This document shows, in pieces, positions 27,822 through 38,490 of a DNA stretch of 64,000 bases. This stretch comes from Micromonospora saelicesensis. GTDB taxonomy: Bacteria; Actinomycetota; Actinomycetes; Mycobacteriales; Micromonosporaceae. The stretch covers positions 558,001-622,000 of the forward strand of contig NZ_FMCR01000001.1 in NCBI RefSeq assembly GCF_900091575.1, written 5' to 3'. Both the position numbers and the translations under genes were made by a program. Each line of letters opens with the position of its first letter. Position 1 is the stretch's first letter. The notes under the pieces are model-generated. The model made no database searches and was not told the origin of the DNA. It saw nothing but the letters and a program-made list of their open reading frames with translations.

Positions 27822-28448
27822 ATGCCTGTTACCCGGAGTACCGGCCTGCTGGCCCTGGGCGGGATCGCCCTGGCGGCGCTGCTCACCGTGATCGGCCACC
27901 TCGAAGTCAACGACGACCTCAACCCCTGGGCGTTGACCATCAGCGACTTCGCGGTCTCCGACCGCGGCGGCGTCATCGACATCGCCATGGTGGTGCTCGC
28001 GCTCGCCACCGTGGCGTTGCTGTACGGACTGCGCCGCGCCAGCCCACCCCGGTCGCGCTCCGGTCGAACGGCCGAGCTGCTGCTCGGCGCATGGGTGGGT
28101 GGGCTGCTGCTGGCCGCCGTGGTGCCGACGAACGAGCCGGGAACCGCCATGACCACCGCCGCCTACCTGCACCGGTACGCGTCGGTGATCGCCTTCCTGG
28201 CGTTGCCGGTCGGCGGCTGGCTGCTCGCCCGACGGGACCAGCTGACCCCGGCCGCCCGATGGCTGCGCGGGCTGGCGGTGGCCAGTCTCGTCCTGGCCGC
28301 GGCCATGGTGTGGTCGGCCTATCCGGGAGACCGTGTGTTGCTCGGACTGGCCGAGCGCCTGCTCATCCTCACCGAGGTCGGTGTGCTCACCGTGGTGGCA
28401 CTCGTCCTCGCCCGCTCCGGATCATCGACCCGAGTCGTCGCCGTTTAA
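27822..28448 (+). CDS. DUF998-family integral membrane protein
   Basis: The protein has 208 residues with six membrane segments. The order (GLLALGGIALAALLTVIGHL, NPWALTISDFAVSDRGG, VVLALATVALLYGLRR, HRYASVIAFLALPVGGWLLARR) is that of DUF998 proteins, with the conserved S-D-F after the first helix. No biochemical function is established. A weak GAGG precedes ATG 27822. It converges with the flavoprotein gene. Confidence 0.8.
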   Translation: MPVTRSTGLLALGGIALAALLTVIGHLEVNDDLNPWALTISDFAVSDRGGVIDIAMVVLALATVALLYGLRRASPPRSRSGRTAELLLGAWVGGLLLAAVVPTNEPGTAMTTAAYLHRYASVIAFLALPVGGWLLARRDQLTPAARWLRGLAVASLVLAAAMVWSAYPGDRVLLGLAERLLILTEVGVLTVVALVLARSGSSTRVVAV

Positions 28449-28491
28449 GCTCCCACCCCGAGACGACGAAGGGACTGAGCGCCCGCCGCCG

Positions 28492-29895
28492 TCACTCCAG
28501 CTCGTGCAGCATGAGCTGGCGGGCCGCCTCGGTGATGGAGCCGGACAGCGACGGGTAGATGGTGATGGTCTGGGCCAGCTCGTTGACGGTGAGGTTGTTC
28601 TCCACCGCCATGGTGATGGGCAGGATCAGCTCGCTGGCCTTCGGAGCGACCACCACACCGCCGATCACCTGGCCGCTCGCGGGACGGCAGAACAGCTTCA
28701 CGAAACCGTCGGAGAGGTCGTCCATCTTGGCCCGGGCGTTGCCGGACAGCGGCAGCATCACCTGCCGGGCCGGCACCTTGCCCGCGTCCACCTCGTCCTG
28801 CGAGACACCCACGGTGGCCAGCTCCGGGTCGGTGAAGACGTTCGCCGCGACGGTACGCAGCCGCAGCGGGCGGACCGCCTCACCGAGCGCGTGCCACATG
28901 GCGATCCGGCCCTGCATGGCGGCGACGCTGGCCAGCAGCAGCACGCCCGTGCAGTCGCCGGCGGCGTAGATGCCGGGCACGTTGGTCCGGGAAGCCCGGT
29001 CGACCGTCAGGTAGCCGCCCCGGCCCAGCTCCACCCCGTACTCGGTCAGACCCAGGTTGGCGGTGTTCGGGATAGAACCGACGGTGATCAGCGCGTGTGA
29101 GCCGGTCACCTTGCGGCCGTCGGAGAGCTCCACCTCGACGCCGTCGGCGGTACGCCGGACCGCGTCGGCCCGGGAGTTGTTGAGGATCTCCATGCCCCGG
29201 TTGCGGAACACCCGCTCGATGGCGGAGGCGGCGTCGGCGTCCTCGTGCGGCATCACCCGGTCCCGGCTGGAGACCAGGGTCACCTCGACCCCCATCGCCA
29301 GGTACGCGCTGGCGAACTCCGCGCCGGTCACACCGGACCCGACCACGATCAGGTGCTCGGGCAGCTCCGGCAGGTCGTACACCTGTCGCCAGGTCAGGAT
29401 GCGCTCACCGTCCGGTACGGCGGTGGGCAGCTGGCGGGGCGTCGAGCCGGTGGCCACCAGCACGGTGGACGCGTCGATCGAGTACTCCTCGCCGCCGTCG
29501 GCGGGGGTGACGACGACCCGGTGGGTGTGCCCGAGGGAGTCCTCGCCGAGCCGGGCGGTGCCGGCCACGAAGGTGACCCCCGCCTTCAGCAGCTTGGCGT
29601 GGATGTCCGCGGACTGCGCCAGGGCCAGCCGCTTGACCCGCCCGTGCACCGCCCGCGCGTCGACGGTGACCGCCTCCAGGCCGTCCGAGTGCACCCCGAA
29701 CTCCTCGGTGTCGCGGTAGCCGGTGACCACCTGCGAGCTGGCGATGAAGGTCTTCGACGGTACGCAGTCGGAGAGCACGCAGGCACCTCCCGCACCGTCG
29801 GCCTCCACCACTGTGACATCGGCGTCCAGCTGGGCGGCGACCAGTGCCGCCTCGTACCCGGCCGGCCCCCCGCCGATGATCACGATCCGGCTCAC
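28492..29895 (-). CDS. lpdA: NAD(P)H-quinone dehydrogenase / LpdA-type flavoprotein disulfide reductase
   Basis: About 467 residues from the GTG at 29895 (RIVIIGGGPAGYEAALVAAQL opens the FAD domain). The FAD motif GGGPAG, a CVLSDC pair in the redox-disulfide position, the NAD-binding GSGVTGAEFA and the second FAD motif IYAAGDCTG are all visible; the C-terminal dimerisation domain is complete. Homologues in Mycobacterium (LpdA) reduce quinones. The M. tuberculosis protein, as I recall, lacks one of the two redox Cys, while here both are present. A true dihydrolipoamide or other disulfide reductase activity is therefore possible. Confidence 0.87.
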   Translation of the reverse strand: MSRIVIIGGGPAGYEAALVAAQLDADVTVVEADGAGGACVLSDCVPSKTFIASSQVVTGYRDTEEFGVHSDGLEAVTVDARAVHGRVKRLALAQSADIHAKLLKAGVTFVAGTARLGEDSLGHTHRVVVTPADGGEEYSIDASTVLVATGSTPRQLPTAVPDGERILTWRQVYDLPELPEHLIVVGSGVTGAEFASAYLAMGVEVTLVSSRDRVMPHEDADAASAIERVFRNRGMEILNNSRADAVRRTADGVEVELSDGRKVTGSHALITVGSIPNTANLGLTEYGVELGRGGYLTVDRASRTNVPGIYAAGDCTGVLLLASVAAMQGRIAMWHALGEAVRPLRLRTVAANVFTDPELATVGVSQDEVDAGKVPARQVMLPLSGNARAKMDDLSDGFVKLFCRPASGQVIGGVVVAPKASELILPITMAVENNLTVNELAQTITIYPSLSGSITEAARQLMLHELE

Positions 29896-30001
29896 AGCAT
29901 TCGCCCTTCGTCCATGCTCACAGTGACTTTCTTCTCCCGAGCGCATTCGACACGCACTGTCGTATTCTCCCCCACCCGTCGGCCGGGCTATCGTCATCGC
30001 C

Positions 30002-30457
30002 GTGCGTCATCACGCCGCCTACGGCTCAAATCTCGATCCCGCCCGGATGCGCGCCTACTGTCCGCATTCGCCGATGGTGGGAACCGGCTGGCTGGAGGGC
30101 TGGCGGCTCACCTTCGCCGGGGCGGACGTGATCGGCTGGGAGGGTGCGGTGAGCACCCTCGTCGAGTCTCCGGGTGACCGGGTCTTCGTGGCGCTCTACG
30201 ACATCCACCCCTACGACGCGGGCCAACTCGACGAGATCGAGGGAGTGACCGCCGGCACGTACCGCAAGCTGCACGTGCGGGTCTCCACCCTCGACGGCGA
30301 CGTGACCGCGTGGATCTACGTCTTCAACGGGTACGAGGGTGGCCTGCCGACCTCGTGGTATCTGTCGGAGATCGCGAACGCCGCCGAGAAGGCGGGCGCC
30401 CCGGACGACTACGTCACCGAGTTGCGGGCCCGCCCCACCGGCACCGCCTCGCCGTAG
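30002..30457 (+). CDS. Gamma-glutamylcyclotransferase (GGCT)-fold protein
   Basis: The protein has 151 residues, the normal length of the GGCT family. The substrate loop AAYGSNLDPARM is at residues about 5-16 and the catalytic Glu lies in LDEIEGV (about 79-85). Family members turn gamma-glutamyl amines or dipeptides into 5-oxoproline, or process related amide groups. The substrate is not predictable. TATCGT lies 8-13 bases before GTG 30002, so the gene is probably leaderless. It is divergent from lpdA. Confidence 0.87.
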   Translation: MRHHAAYGSNLDPARMRAYCPHSPMVGTGWLEGWRLTFAGADVIGWEGAVSTLVESPGDRVFVALYDIHPYDAGQLDEIEGVTAGTYRKLHVRVSTLDGDVTAWIYVFNGYEGGLPTSWYLSEIANAAEKAGAPDDYVTELRARPTGTASP

Positions 30458-30532
30458 CAGCGCGTATCGCACCCCTCCAGTCTGCTACCGCTGTCGAGCG
30501 GAGCGCCGACCGGGCCGGGCCGGGGTCGTCAA

Positions 30533-31492
30533 TCACACACCGGCCGCCGGAACGGAAAGTTCGTACATGTCGGTCCACTGGGTCTCCCGCAGGCCCACCG
30601 ACCGGTACAGCGACAGCGGGGCGGTCGGGTTGGTGAGGTCGACGCCCAGGCCGACCGCCCGCCGCCCCTTCTCGGCGTAGCGGGCGAAGGCGCGGCGCAG
30701 CAACGCCGCACCCACTCCCCTGCGCCGGTACGCGGACAGCACCGACAGACTCTTCACCCAACCCGACTGCTGATCGAGCGCCTGGTCCGAGGACTGCAAC
30801 GCGCCGACCGGCACCCCGTCCACCTCGGCGACGAACCACTCGTCCCAGGCGGTCAGGTCGCCGATCCGGGCCCGCCACCGCTCGTACGACAGCGGCTCGT
30901 GATCCGGGGTGTCGCCGAAGGCGGCCTCGTAGATCCGGTGGAACTCCACCAGGTCGGCCTCGTCGTCCGGGCGGACCGGCCGCACCGTCACGGCCGATGG
31001 ACCGGCCGGCTCGTCGGGCAGGTCGTCCAACGGTCGGCTCATCCGGACGTACCGCTTGACGAGGGTGAACCCGAGCCCGCGCAGGGCGTGTTCCCAGTCA
31101 CGTTCCGGGGCGAAGACCGCGCAGCGGACGGTGAGCGACGGCAGCCCCCGCTCGGCGGCGCGCTCGGCGACCCGGTCCAGTTGGCGGAGCAGCAACGGCG
31201 CGCGGACGACGGCGGCCCGTACCGGATCGACGTAGACCTCCACGAACTCCCGGCCCACAGCGGTCGGGTTGTCCACCGTCGCCCAGCCGACCACTGTGTC
31301 GTCCGGGTCGATGGCCAGCCAGGAGTCCCGGGTCGGGTCGAAGTGGGGGGCGGTCAGCGACGCCGCGACGTCCTCGGCGTCGAAGTCGGGATGGCCGATG
31401 GCGAAGGTGTCGGCGGCGTGCACCACCGCGAGGATCGCCGGCACGTCGTCGAGGGTGGGTCGGCGCGTCGTCCAACCAGCGGGAAGGGTCAC
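30533..31492 (-). CDS. Double-domain GNAT N-acetyltransferase (mycothiol-synthase-like architecture)
   Basis: The protein has 319 residues. Two GNAT folds are seen. The N-terminal one (about 5-150) lacks a clear acetyl-CoA loop and looks degenerate. The C-terminal one (about 165-315) keeps VKSLSVLSAYRRRGVGAALLRRAF, the acetyl-CoA pyrophosphate loop. The layout recalls MshD, but no mycothiol-specific features can be claimed. GTG 31492 was chosen because the first domain starts with TTRRPTLDDVPAI. Substrate unknown. Confidence 0.85.
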   Translation of the reverse strand: MTLPAGWTTRRPTLDDVPAILAVVHAADTFAIGHPDFDAEDVAASLTAPHFDPTRDSWLAIDPDDTVVGWATVDNPTAVGREFVEVYVDPVRAAVVRAPLLLRQLDRVAERAAERGLPSLTVRCAVFAPERDWEHALRGLGFTLVKRYVRMSRPLDDLPDEPAGPSAVTVRPVRPDDEADLVEFHRIYEAAFGDTPDHEPLSYERWRARIGDLTAWDEWFVAEVDGVPVGALQSSDQALDQQSGWVKSLSVLSAYRRRGVGAALLRRAFARYAEKGRRAVGLGVDLTNPTAPLSLYRSVGLRETQWTDMYELSVPAAGV

Positions 31493-31554
31493 GGCAGGAC
31501 ATCCTGGCAGTCGCTCGGCTGCGGCGCCGCCCATTTTTCCGGCCGACGGGAGGC

Positions 31555-32289
31555 TCAGCCGAGGTCTACCCGGGTGCGGTGCAGCAGCTCCACCAACTCC
31601 GCGCCGTCGGCGGGGCCGAGGGCCGTGAACGCCGGCGCGGCCAGCCGGTTGGTCACCGCCTCCGCCCACAGTCGGCGGCGCACCAGCGGCCCGATCGGCG
31701 GGTACGGCGGCGGCCAGCCACAGGCCACCGCCCCGGCCTCGCCCTCCGGCCCGGCCAGCACGGCCTCCAACGGGGTCATCCCGGCGGCGCGTACCGCCAG
31801 CAGGTAGGCGCCGGTGAAGTGTTCCCGGAGCAGCCGCAGCCCGGCGGCGCTGCGAGCCCCGGGCGAGAGGTCCGGAAGCGGCATGGCCCGCCACGCGGCG
31901 AAGAGCGGCATCCCGCTGGCCTCCGCCGCCACCACGGCCCGCTCGACGAGCGCCGACAGGCGCTCGGTGCCGGGCAGGGGGCCGAGCTGCTGCGCCCCCC
32001 ACCGACAGCATTCGGCGAGGCTCGCGGCGGCCACCTCGAACGGCGGAACGACGCGGGCGGCGGCGTCCCAACCGTCGGCGACCGCGTCCGGGGCGATGAA
32101 CCCGAGGGCGGCGGCGGCCGTCTCGGCCCGCACACCGCCGAGCGCGCCGGCCCGGCCGCTGATGTAGAAGGCCCAGCCGGAGATGCCGAGCAGTCGGGCC
32201 CGGCGCAACGTCGTCGGGTCCCGGCTGAAGGCGTCGCCCAGGTCGAGCACGACGGGCTTACTGGCGGCCGCGACCTGCTCCGGAGTCAC
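31555..32289 (-). CDS. SCO6745-like helical protein, unknown function
   Basis: About 244 residues from the GTG at 32289. It is almost entirely helical, Ala-rich, with a short Cys pair (AECCRWG, near 95) and a C-terminal block PPPYPPIGPLVRRRLWAEAVTNRLAAPAF. It resembles a Streptomyces protein family often named after SCO6745; no enzymatic motif is evident. It lies between the GNAT gene and a coiled-coil protein on the same strand. Confidence 0.6.
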   Translation of the reverse strand: MTPEQVAAASKPVVLDLGDAFSRDPTTLRRARLLGISGWAFYISGRAGALGGVRAETAAAALGFIAPDAVADGWDAAARVVPPFEVAAASLAECCRWGAQQLGPLPGTERLSALVERAVVAAEASGMPLFAAWRAMPLPDLSPGARSAAGLRLLREHFTGAYLLAVRAAGMTPLEAVLAGPEGEAGAVACGWPPPYPPIGPLVRRRLWAEAVTNRLAAPAFTALGPADGAELVELLHRTRVDLG

Positions 32290-32387
32290 CGCGCCGCCCC
32301 GCCCGGGCAACCCGACCCGGCGACCACGCACCGACCCGGGGCCACTCGCCGTGTACGGCCCGCACACTCGTCGTCGTCCATCGATGG

Positions 32388-33371
32388 TCAGTCTGCCGCG
32401 CCACCGCCCGCGTCCGCATCCCCCTCTTCGGCCGCCAGTGCCTCGACCGCCGCCTCGACCTCACCGGCGCGCCGCCGGGCCACTGTGACCGCCCGCTCGG
32501 CGGCACGCCGGGCGAGCTTGGCCCGGCTGAGGTCCTGCTCGGCGACCGCGCGCCGCCGCTCCAGCTCGGCCAGCTCGGCCTCAAGACGATCGAGTACGGC
32601 CACACCGTCGCGCTCCTGCCCGGTCGCCTCGGTCAGCTCGGTCTCGGCCCGCTCCTGGTCGGCCTGAGCCTTCGCCAACTCCCGGTCCAGGGCGCGGCGC
32701 TGCCGGGCCCGCTCGGCTCGGGCCGCCCGCTGTGCGGCCCGTTCGGCCTGCTCGGCACGCTCGGCCGCGCGATCCGGACGGGGTGCCGCCTCGGGACGGC
32801 CCCGTTGGGGGCCGGGTCGGCGGGCCGGGCGCTCCTCCTCGCGCTCCTCGTCATCGCCGGTGACCAGCCGCAGTTGCGGCCGGGGCACCTCACCGAAGCC
32901 GGCGTAGCTGGCCGCCCGCAGCAGGCGGCCCGCCCGCACCTGCTCGGCGACCTCGACGTCGGAGAACGCCGCGTTCAGCGTCGCCTCCACCTCGGCCAGG
33001 GGCAGCCGGCTCGCCGGTGGCGCGTCCGGCTCGGCGGCGGCGAGCTTGCGAACCTCGGCGACCAGGGCGCCGACCACCGCCCGGCGCTGCGCGGACAGCT
33101 CCCGCAGTCGGGGCCCACGCAACTCCCGCTGGGCGACTCGCAGGGCGTCGGCGAGCTGCACCAGATCGGCGACCAGCTCCGGGCGTCGGATGGCGAGCAG
33201 GTTCACCAACCAGGCGGCCACCGTCGGGCGACGCAGCCGGGCCAGTTGCCGGGCGGTGGTCGGGTCGCCGGCCCGGCGGGCCTCGGCCACAGCGGCGTCC
33301 CGGGCGGCCACGAACCGGTCCGGTGGGGTGCGGTAGAGCTGCTGCACCAGCTCCTCGGAGAGGCCGGGCAT
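32388..33371 (-). CDS. Coiled-coil, Ala/Arg/Glu-rich protein of unknown function
   Basis: The protein has 327 residues. The first 165 or so are helical and globular-looking, with RLRRPTVAAWLVNLLA as the best ordered block. A charged linker (DDEEREEERPARR) is followed by a long highly charged coiled coil (about 205-315) rich in Arg, Ala and Glu. ATG 33371 lies four bases after the MBL-fold gene stop, so the two are probably coupled. Members occur widely in Micromonospora-like genomes, as far as I can tell, without a known role. Confidence 0.72.
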   Translation of the reverse strand: MPGLSEELVQQLYRTPPDRFVAARDAAVAEARRAGDPTTARQLARLRRPTVAAWLVNLLAIRRPELVADLVQLADALRVAQRELRGPRLRELSAQRRAVVGALVAEVRKLAAAEPDAPPASRLPLAEVEATLNAAFSDVEVAEQVRAGRLLRAASYAGFGEVPRPQLRLVTGDDEEREEERPARRPGPQRGRPEAAPRPDRAAERAEQAERAAQRAARAERARQRRALDRELAKAQADQERAETELTEATGQERDGVAVLDRLEAELAELERRRAVAEQDLSRAKLARRAAERAVTVARRRAGEVEAAVEALAAEEGDADAGGGAAD

Positions 33372-33375
33372 CGGG

Positions 33376-34008
33376 TCAGACGTCCACCCGGCTACCGGGC
33401 TCCAGTCGCTGGTATTCGGTGCCGGACATCGCGGTGTACTGCCGGTCGAGCACGCCCAGCCCGTTGTCGTTGAGCAACGCGTCGTGCAGGGCGTACGCGC
33501 GCCGCGGTGCGACCGCGCGGATGAAGTCGACCACCTCGGAGAACTTCGACCAGGGCGCGTGGATCGGCGCGAAGAGCGTGTCGACGGGTGTCTCGTCGGG
33601 CACCACCAGTGAGTCTCCCGGGTGGTAGACCACGTCGTTGATCAGGTAACCGAGGTTGTCGATCACCGGAATGTCTGGGTGGATCACGGCGTGCCGCCCC
33701 CCGTACGCGCGCACCGCGACCCCGGCGGCGGTGAACGACTCACCGACGCTGACCGGGCGCAGCACGTCGGCCGCGTCGCCCAGGGCCTCGCCGAGTGAGG
33801 CGGGCCCGTGGATCGGGAAGGGCTGTCGGTCGAGTTGGAGGCGCACCGCCGCCAGGTCGAGGTGGTCAGGGTGTTCGTGGGTGATCAGCACCGCGTCCGC
33901 ACCGTCCAGCGCCGCCGCGGCGTCGCTGAACACCCCGGGGTCGACGACGAGCACTCCCCCGTCGTGTTCCACCCGAAGGCAGGAGTGGGCGTACTTGGTG
34001 AGCCGCAT
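33376..34008 (-). CDS. MBL-fold metallohydrolase (UlaG-like)
   Basis: The protein has 210 residues. The metal motif THEHPDHLD (about 43-51) is complete, with a downstream GGRHAVIHPD, YHPGDSLVVP and LFAPIHAPW that supply the other metal ligands. Such proteins hydrolyse lactones or phosphodiesters, or act as beta-lactamase-like enzymes; the substrate is unknown. GAGGAG lies before ATG 34008. The next gene on the strand follows after four bases. Confidence 0.88.
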   Translation of the reverse strand: MRLTKYAHSCLRVEHDGGVLVVDPGVFSDAAAALDGADAVLITHEHPDHLDLAAVRLQLDRQPFPIHGPASLGEALGDAADVLRPVSVGESFTAAGVAVRAYGGRHAVIHPDIPVIDNLGYLINDVVYHPGDSLVVPDETPVDTLFAPIHAPWSKFSEVVDFIRAVAPRRAYALHDALLNDNGLGVLDRQYTAMSGTEYQRLEPGSRVDV

Positions 34009-34122
34009 CGTGACTCCTCGATTATCGAATCGTGACGTCCTCAGCGCAGTCTGCCGGAACCAGCCGGTGTGCGCGTCGCGTCCGAGCTATCGCCACACCG
34101 GTTGACGACGATGGGAGCGGGG

Positions 34123-35067
34123 ATGGACGGACAGGTGGGACGACGCCGCAGTGCGCTGCTGGCGACGACGACACTGGCGGCGGCTCTGGCGCTGACGGGG
34201 TGCGGTGCCGGCGACAGCGGGGCGCAGGACACCGCGGGCAAGGCGGCCGAGGCGCCGGCGGCCAACGGCGGCGAGGCGGGCCGGGACGCCGCCGCAGGCG
34301 CGCCGGAGGGGGCCGGCGCCGGCGCACCGGACCTGCGGGTCGACCAGCGGGCGATCATCTACACCGGAACGATGCGGGTGCAGGTGGACGATGTGGACTC
34401 GGCCGCCCGCGAGGCCACCGCCGTGGTCACCCGGGCCGGTGGCTTCGTCGGCGGCGACCAGCGGCGCAGTGCCGACGACGACGACGCGGTGGCGGAGCTG
34501 GAGCTACGGGTGCCGGCGGCGAAGTTCACCGACGTGGTGGAGGAGATGGCGAAGCTCGGTCGGCAGCAGAGCCGGCAGATCGACACTCAGGACGTCACCG
34601 AGGAGACCGTCGACCTGGAGGCCCGGATCACCAGTCAGCGCGCCCGGGTGGAGAGCGCCCGTCGGTTGCTGGCCCGGGCTTCCTCGATCACCGACCTGGT
34701 GTCGCTGGAGAACGAGTTGGGTCGACGGGAGGCCGACCTGGCCTCGCTGGAGGCCAAGAAGCGGCGCCTGGCCGACCTGACCGCCCTCTCCACGATCACC
34801 GTGTCGCTGGCCGGGCCGGCGGCGAAGGACGCCGAGGAGAAGGCCGAGACGGGCTTCCTGGTCGGGCTCAGGGGCGGCTGGAAGGCGTTCGTCGTCTCGA
34901 TGACCGTCCTGCTCACGGTGCTGGGCGCGTTGCTGCCCTGGCTGGTGGCGCTCGGCGTACCGCTGGCGGCGCTGCTGGTGATGCTGCGCCGACGGCGCAA
35001 GTCCCCGGCTCTGGTCGCGCCGGTCAGCGCGCCGCCGCCAGTGCCCGCAACGCGGTCTGCACCATGA
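34123..35067 (+). CDS. DUF4349-family lipoprotein with coiled coil and C-terminal membrane helix
   Basis: About 314 residues from ATG 34123 (GGGAG upstream). A lipoprotein signal ends at LALTGC (Cys near residue 28). An Ala/Gly-rich linker leads to the DUF4349 domain (DQRAIIYTGTMRVQVDDVDSAAREATAVV...), a coiled coil (SQRARVESARRLLARASSITDLVSLENELGRREADLASLEAKKRRLADL) and one helix near the C-terminus (VVSMTVLLTVLGALLPWLVALG) ending in RRRRK. So it is anchored at both ends. A role in cell-envelope sensing is suspected for the family but not shown. The last 44 bases overlap the convergent M20 gene. Confidence 0.83.
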   Translation: MDGQVGRRRSALLATTTLAAALALTGCGAGDSGAQDTAGKAAEAPAANGGEAGRDAAAGAPEGAGAGAPDLRVDQRAIIYTGTMRVQVDDVDSAAREATAVVTRAGGFVGGDQRRSADDDDAVAELELRVPAAKFTDVVEEMAKLGRQQSRQIDTQDVTEETVDLEARITSQRARVESARRLLARASSITDLVSLENELGRREADLASLEAKKRRLADLTALSTITVSLAGPAAKDAEEKAETGFLVGLRGGWKAFVVSMTVLLTVLGALLPWLVALGVPLAALLVMLRRRRKSPALVAPVSAPPPVPATRSAP

Positions 35068-36283
35068 CGCGGACGCCGACCGCGATGGACCGCTCGTCCA
35101 CGTCGAAGCTCGCCCGGTGCAGGTCGACGTTGGGGCCGGCGCGACCCACACCGAGCCGGGCGAGGGCGCCGGGGACGTACTCCAGGTACCAGGAGAAATC
35201 CTCGCCGCCCATGCTCTGCGGTGTCTCGGCGAGCCCGTCCGGGCCGAGGGCGGCGGCGGTGGCGGCGGTCAGCACCTGGATGGCGCGGGCGTCGTTGCAC
35301 ACCGGCGGTCGGCCGCGCAGGTATTCCAGGTCGACCGTGGCACCGGTCGGCGCGATCACGTCCCGCACCACCTGAGCGACGATCTTGGGAGCCTGCTCCC
35401 AGGTGTCGCGGTCCATCACCCGGAGGGTGCCGGACGCGCTCGCCTCGGACGGGATGACGTTGTAGCGGGTGCCGGCCGAGGCATGGCCGAAGACCAGCAG
35501 CAGGCCGCTGTTGGCCGGCACCCGGCGACTGACCAGGGCCGGCACCTCGGTGATCAGCCGACCGAGCGCGTCGACCATGTCGACGGTCAGGTGCGGGCGG
35601 GCGGTGTGCCCGCCCGGGCCGGAGAGTCGGACGGTCACGTTGTCGGCGGCCGCGGTGATCGGGCCGACGCGCAGGCCGACCTGGCCCACCGGCAGGTTCG
35701 GGTCGCAGTGCAGCGCGAAGATCTGCACCACGTCGTCCAGGCCGCCGGCCTCGATGACCTCCAGCGAACCGCAGGGCAGGATCTCCTCGGCCGGCTGGAA
35801 GATGAGCCGGACCCGACCGTCCAGCTCACCGAGGTCGGCGAGCTGGGCCAGCAGCATGCCGACGCCGAGCAGGACCGTGGTGTGCACGTCGTGCCCGCAG
35901 GCGTGGCAGACGCCCTCCACGGTCGACCGGTACGGGACGTCCTTGGGATCGTCCAGCGGCAGTGCGTCGATGTCGGCGCGCAGCGCCACGACCGGGCCGT
36001 CCGGCCTGCCGTTGACGTCGCAGATCACGCCGTTGCCCTTGGGCAGCAGGCGCGGGTTCAGCCCGGCCAACGACAGCTCCCGGGCGATCAGCGCGGCCGT
36101 CTCGAACTCGTTGCCGGAAAGCTCCGGGTGCGAGTGGAGGTGACGGCGCGTAGCGATCAGCCCCGGTACCCGGAGCGCGAGAAGGTGGTCCAGCTCGCGC
36201 GGCAGGGGCTGGGATCCCGTTGGCGTCTCCAGCCAGGACGACGCCAGCTGGCCGCTTGTGGGCAGCGTCAACGCACTCGTCAC
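35024..36283 (-). CDS. M20D-family amidohydrolase (aminoacylase/hippurate hydrolase-like)
   Basis: About 419 residues from GTG 36283. The M20D motifs are present: RRHLHSHPELSGNE, LRADIDALPL, CHACGHDVHTT (metal ligands), IFQPAEE and GGEDFSWYLEYVPGALARLGVG. It would remove an acyl group from an N-acyl amino acid. ATG 36466, 61 codons upstream in frame, has GGAGGTGAGGGG just before it, so a longer form (or leader peptide) is possible. Those 61 codons lack the third-position G+C bias of real genes here. The 3' end overlaps the convergent DUF4349 gene. Confidence 0.87.
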   Translation of the reverse strand: MTSALTLPTSGQLASSWLETPTGSQPLPRELDHLLALRVPGLIATRRHLHSHPELSGNEFETAALIARELSLAGLNPRLLPKGNGVICDVNGRPDGPVVALRADIDALPLDDPKDVPYRSTVEGVCHACGHDVHTTVLLGVGMLLAQLADLGELDGRVRLIFQPAEEILPCGSLEVIEAGGLDDVVQIFALHCDPNLPVGQVGLRVGPITAAADNVTVRLSGPGGHTARPHLTVDMVDALGRLITEVPALVSRRVPANSGLLLVFGHASAGTRYNVIPSEASASGTLRVMDRDTWEQAPKIVAQVVRDVIAPTGATVDLEYLRGRPPVCNDARAIQVLTAATAAALGPDGLAETPQSMGGEDFSWYLEYVPGALARLGVGRAGPNVDLHRASFDVDERSIAVGVRVMVQTALRALAAAR

Positions 36284-36739
36284 GTCGAATTCTCGATCAC
36301 TAGGAATGGATGGATCATCGGGGACAGCAGACAGCCTAGACCTCCGACGGTGACGCTGCGCAACCTCGTTACGGTAATGATCGGACCGCACAGAGTCACG
36401 TATGCCCTGCTGGGGGCGCTCCTCAAGGCGGGGGACAGCAGGTAGATCACGGTCAAACGCCGTCATCAGCCCCTCACCTCCTACAACGCGTAACCGATCG
36501 CGGCGGTCACGAATCCCGGCGCCAGCCGGAGACCCGTTGCCAAATTGTCGCATTAGTCGGGGTGATGAACTGACACTCCGACAATTGGCCGACCACACGC
36601 CGCAACGAGCCGGACAAGGACGCTCACACGCACCCACCCACCGTGGGCGCACACGGTGTGCGTCCCGGCTCAACCGACCGGATACCCGCTGAGAACGCCG
36701 GACACACCGCGCCCCGAGGCCGCGGTCGCGGCCCGGCGC
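36284..36739. other. 456-bp leader and intergenic region upstream of the M20 gene
   Basis: The half nearest the M20 gene is read as a possible in-frame extension from ATG 36466, preceded by a strong GGAGGTGAGGGG. Beyond it lies a dyad (36540-36588). The remainder, up to the mutase stop at 36740, shows no gene or structure that I can support. Confidence 0.55.
36540..36588. promoter_or_regulatory. Inverted repeat upstream of the M20 gene, possible operator
   Basis: CCAAATTGTCG (36540-36550) and CGACAATTGG (36579-36588) are complementary over AATTGTCG/CGACAATT plus outer CC/GG, with a 28-base gap. It is unusually A+T rich for this DNA. It could be a repressor site or a structured leader element. 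Confidence 0.4.
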
Positions 36740-38323
<1,584 letters not shown>

Positions 38324-38490
38324 CCCCGGATGGTAGGACGCCTGGCCACGTCGTCGGGTGAGGGATACCGCACAGTGCGTCCCGACCGGTCGACACCAGG
38401 TGAACGACAGGGCACGTTCTGTCGACTTCGACAAACGTCCGTCGCGTCGGCTTTCGCATCGGGCGTCGGAACCAGCAAGATAGGGGGGTT

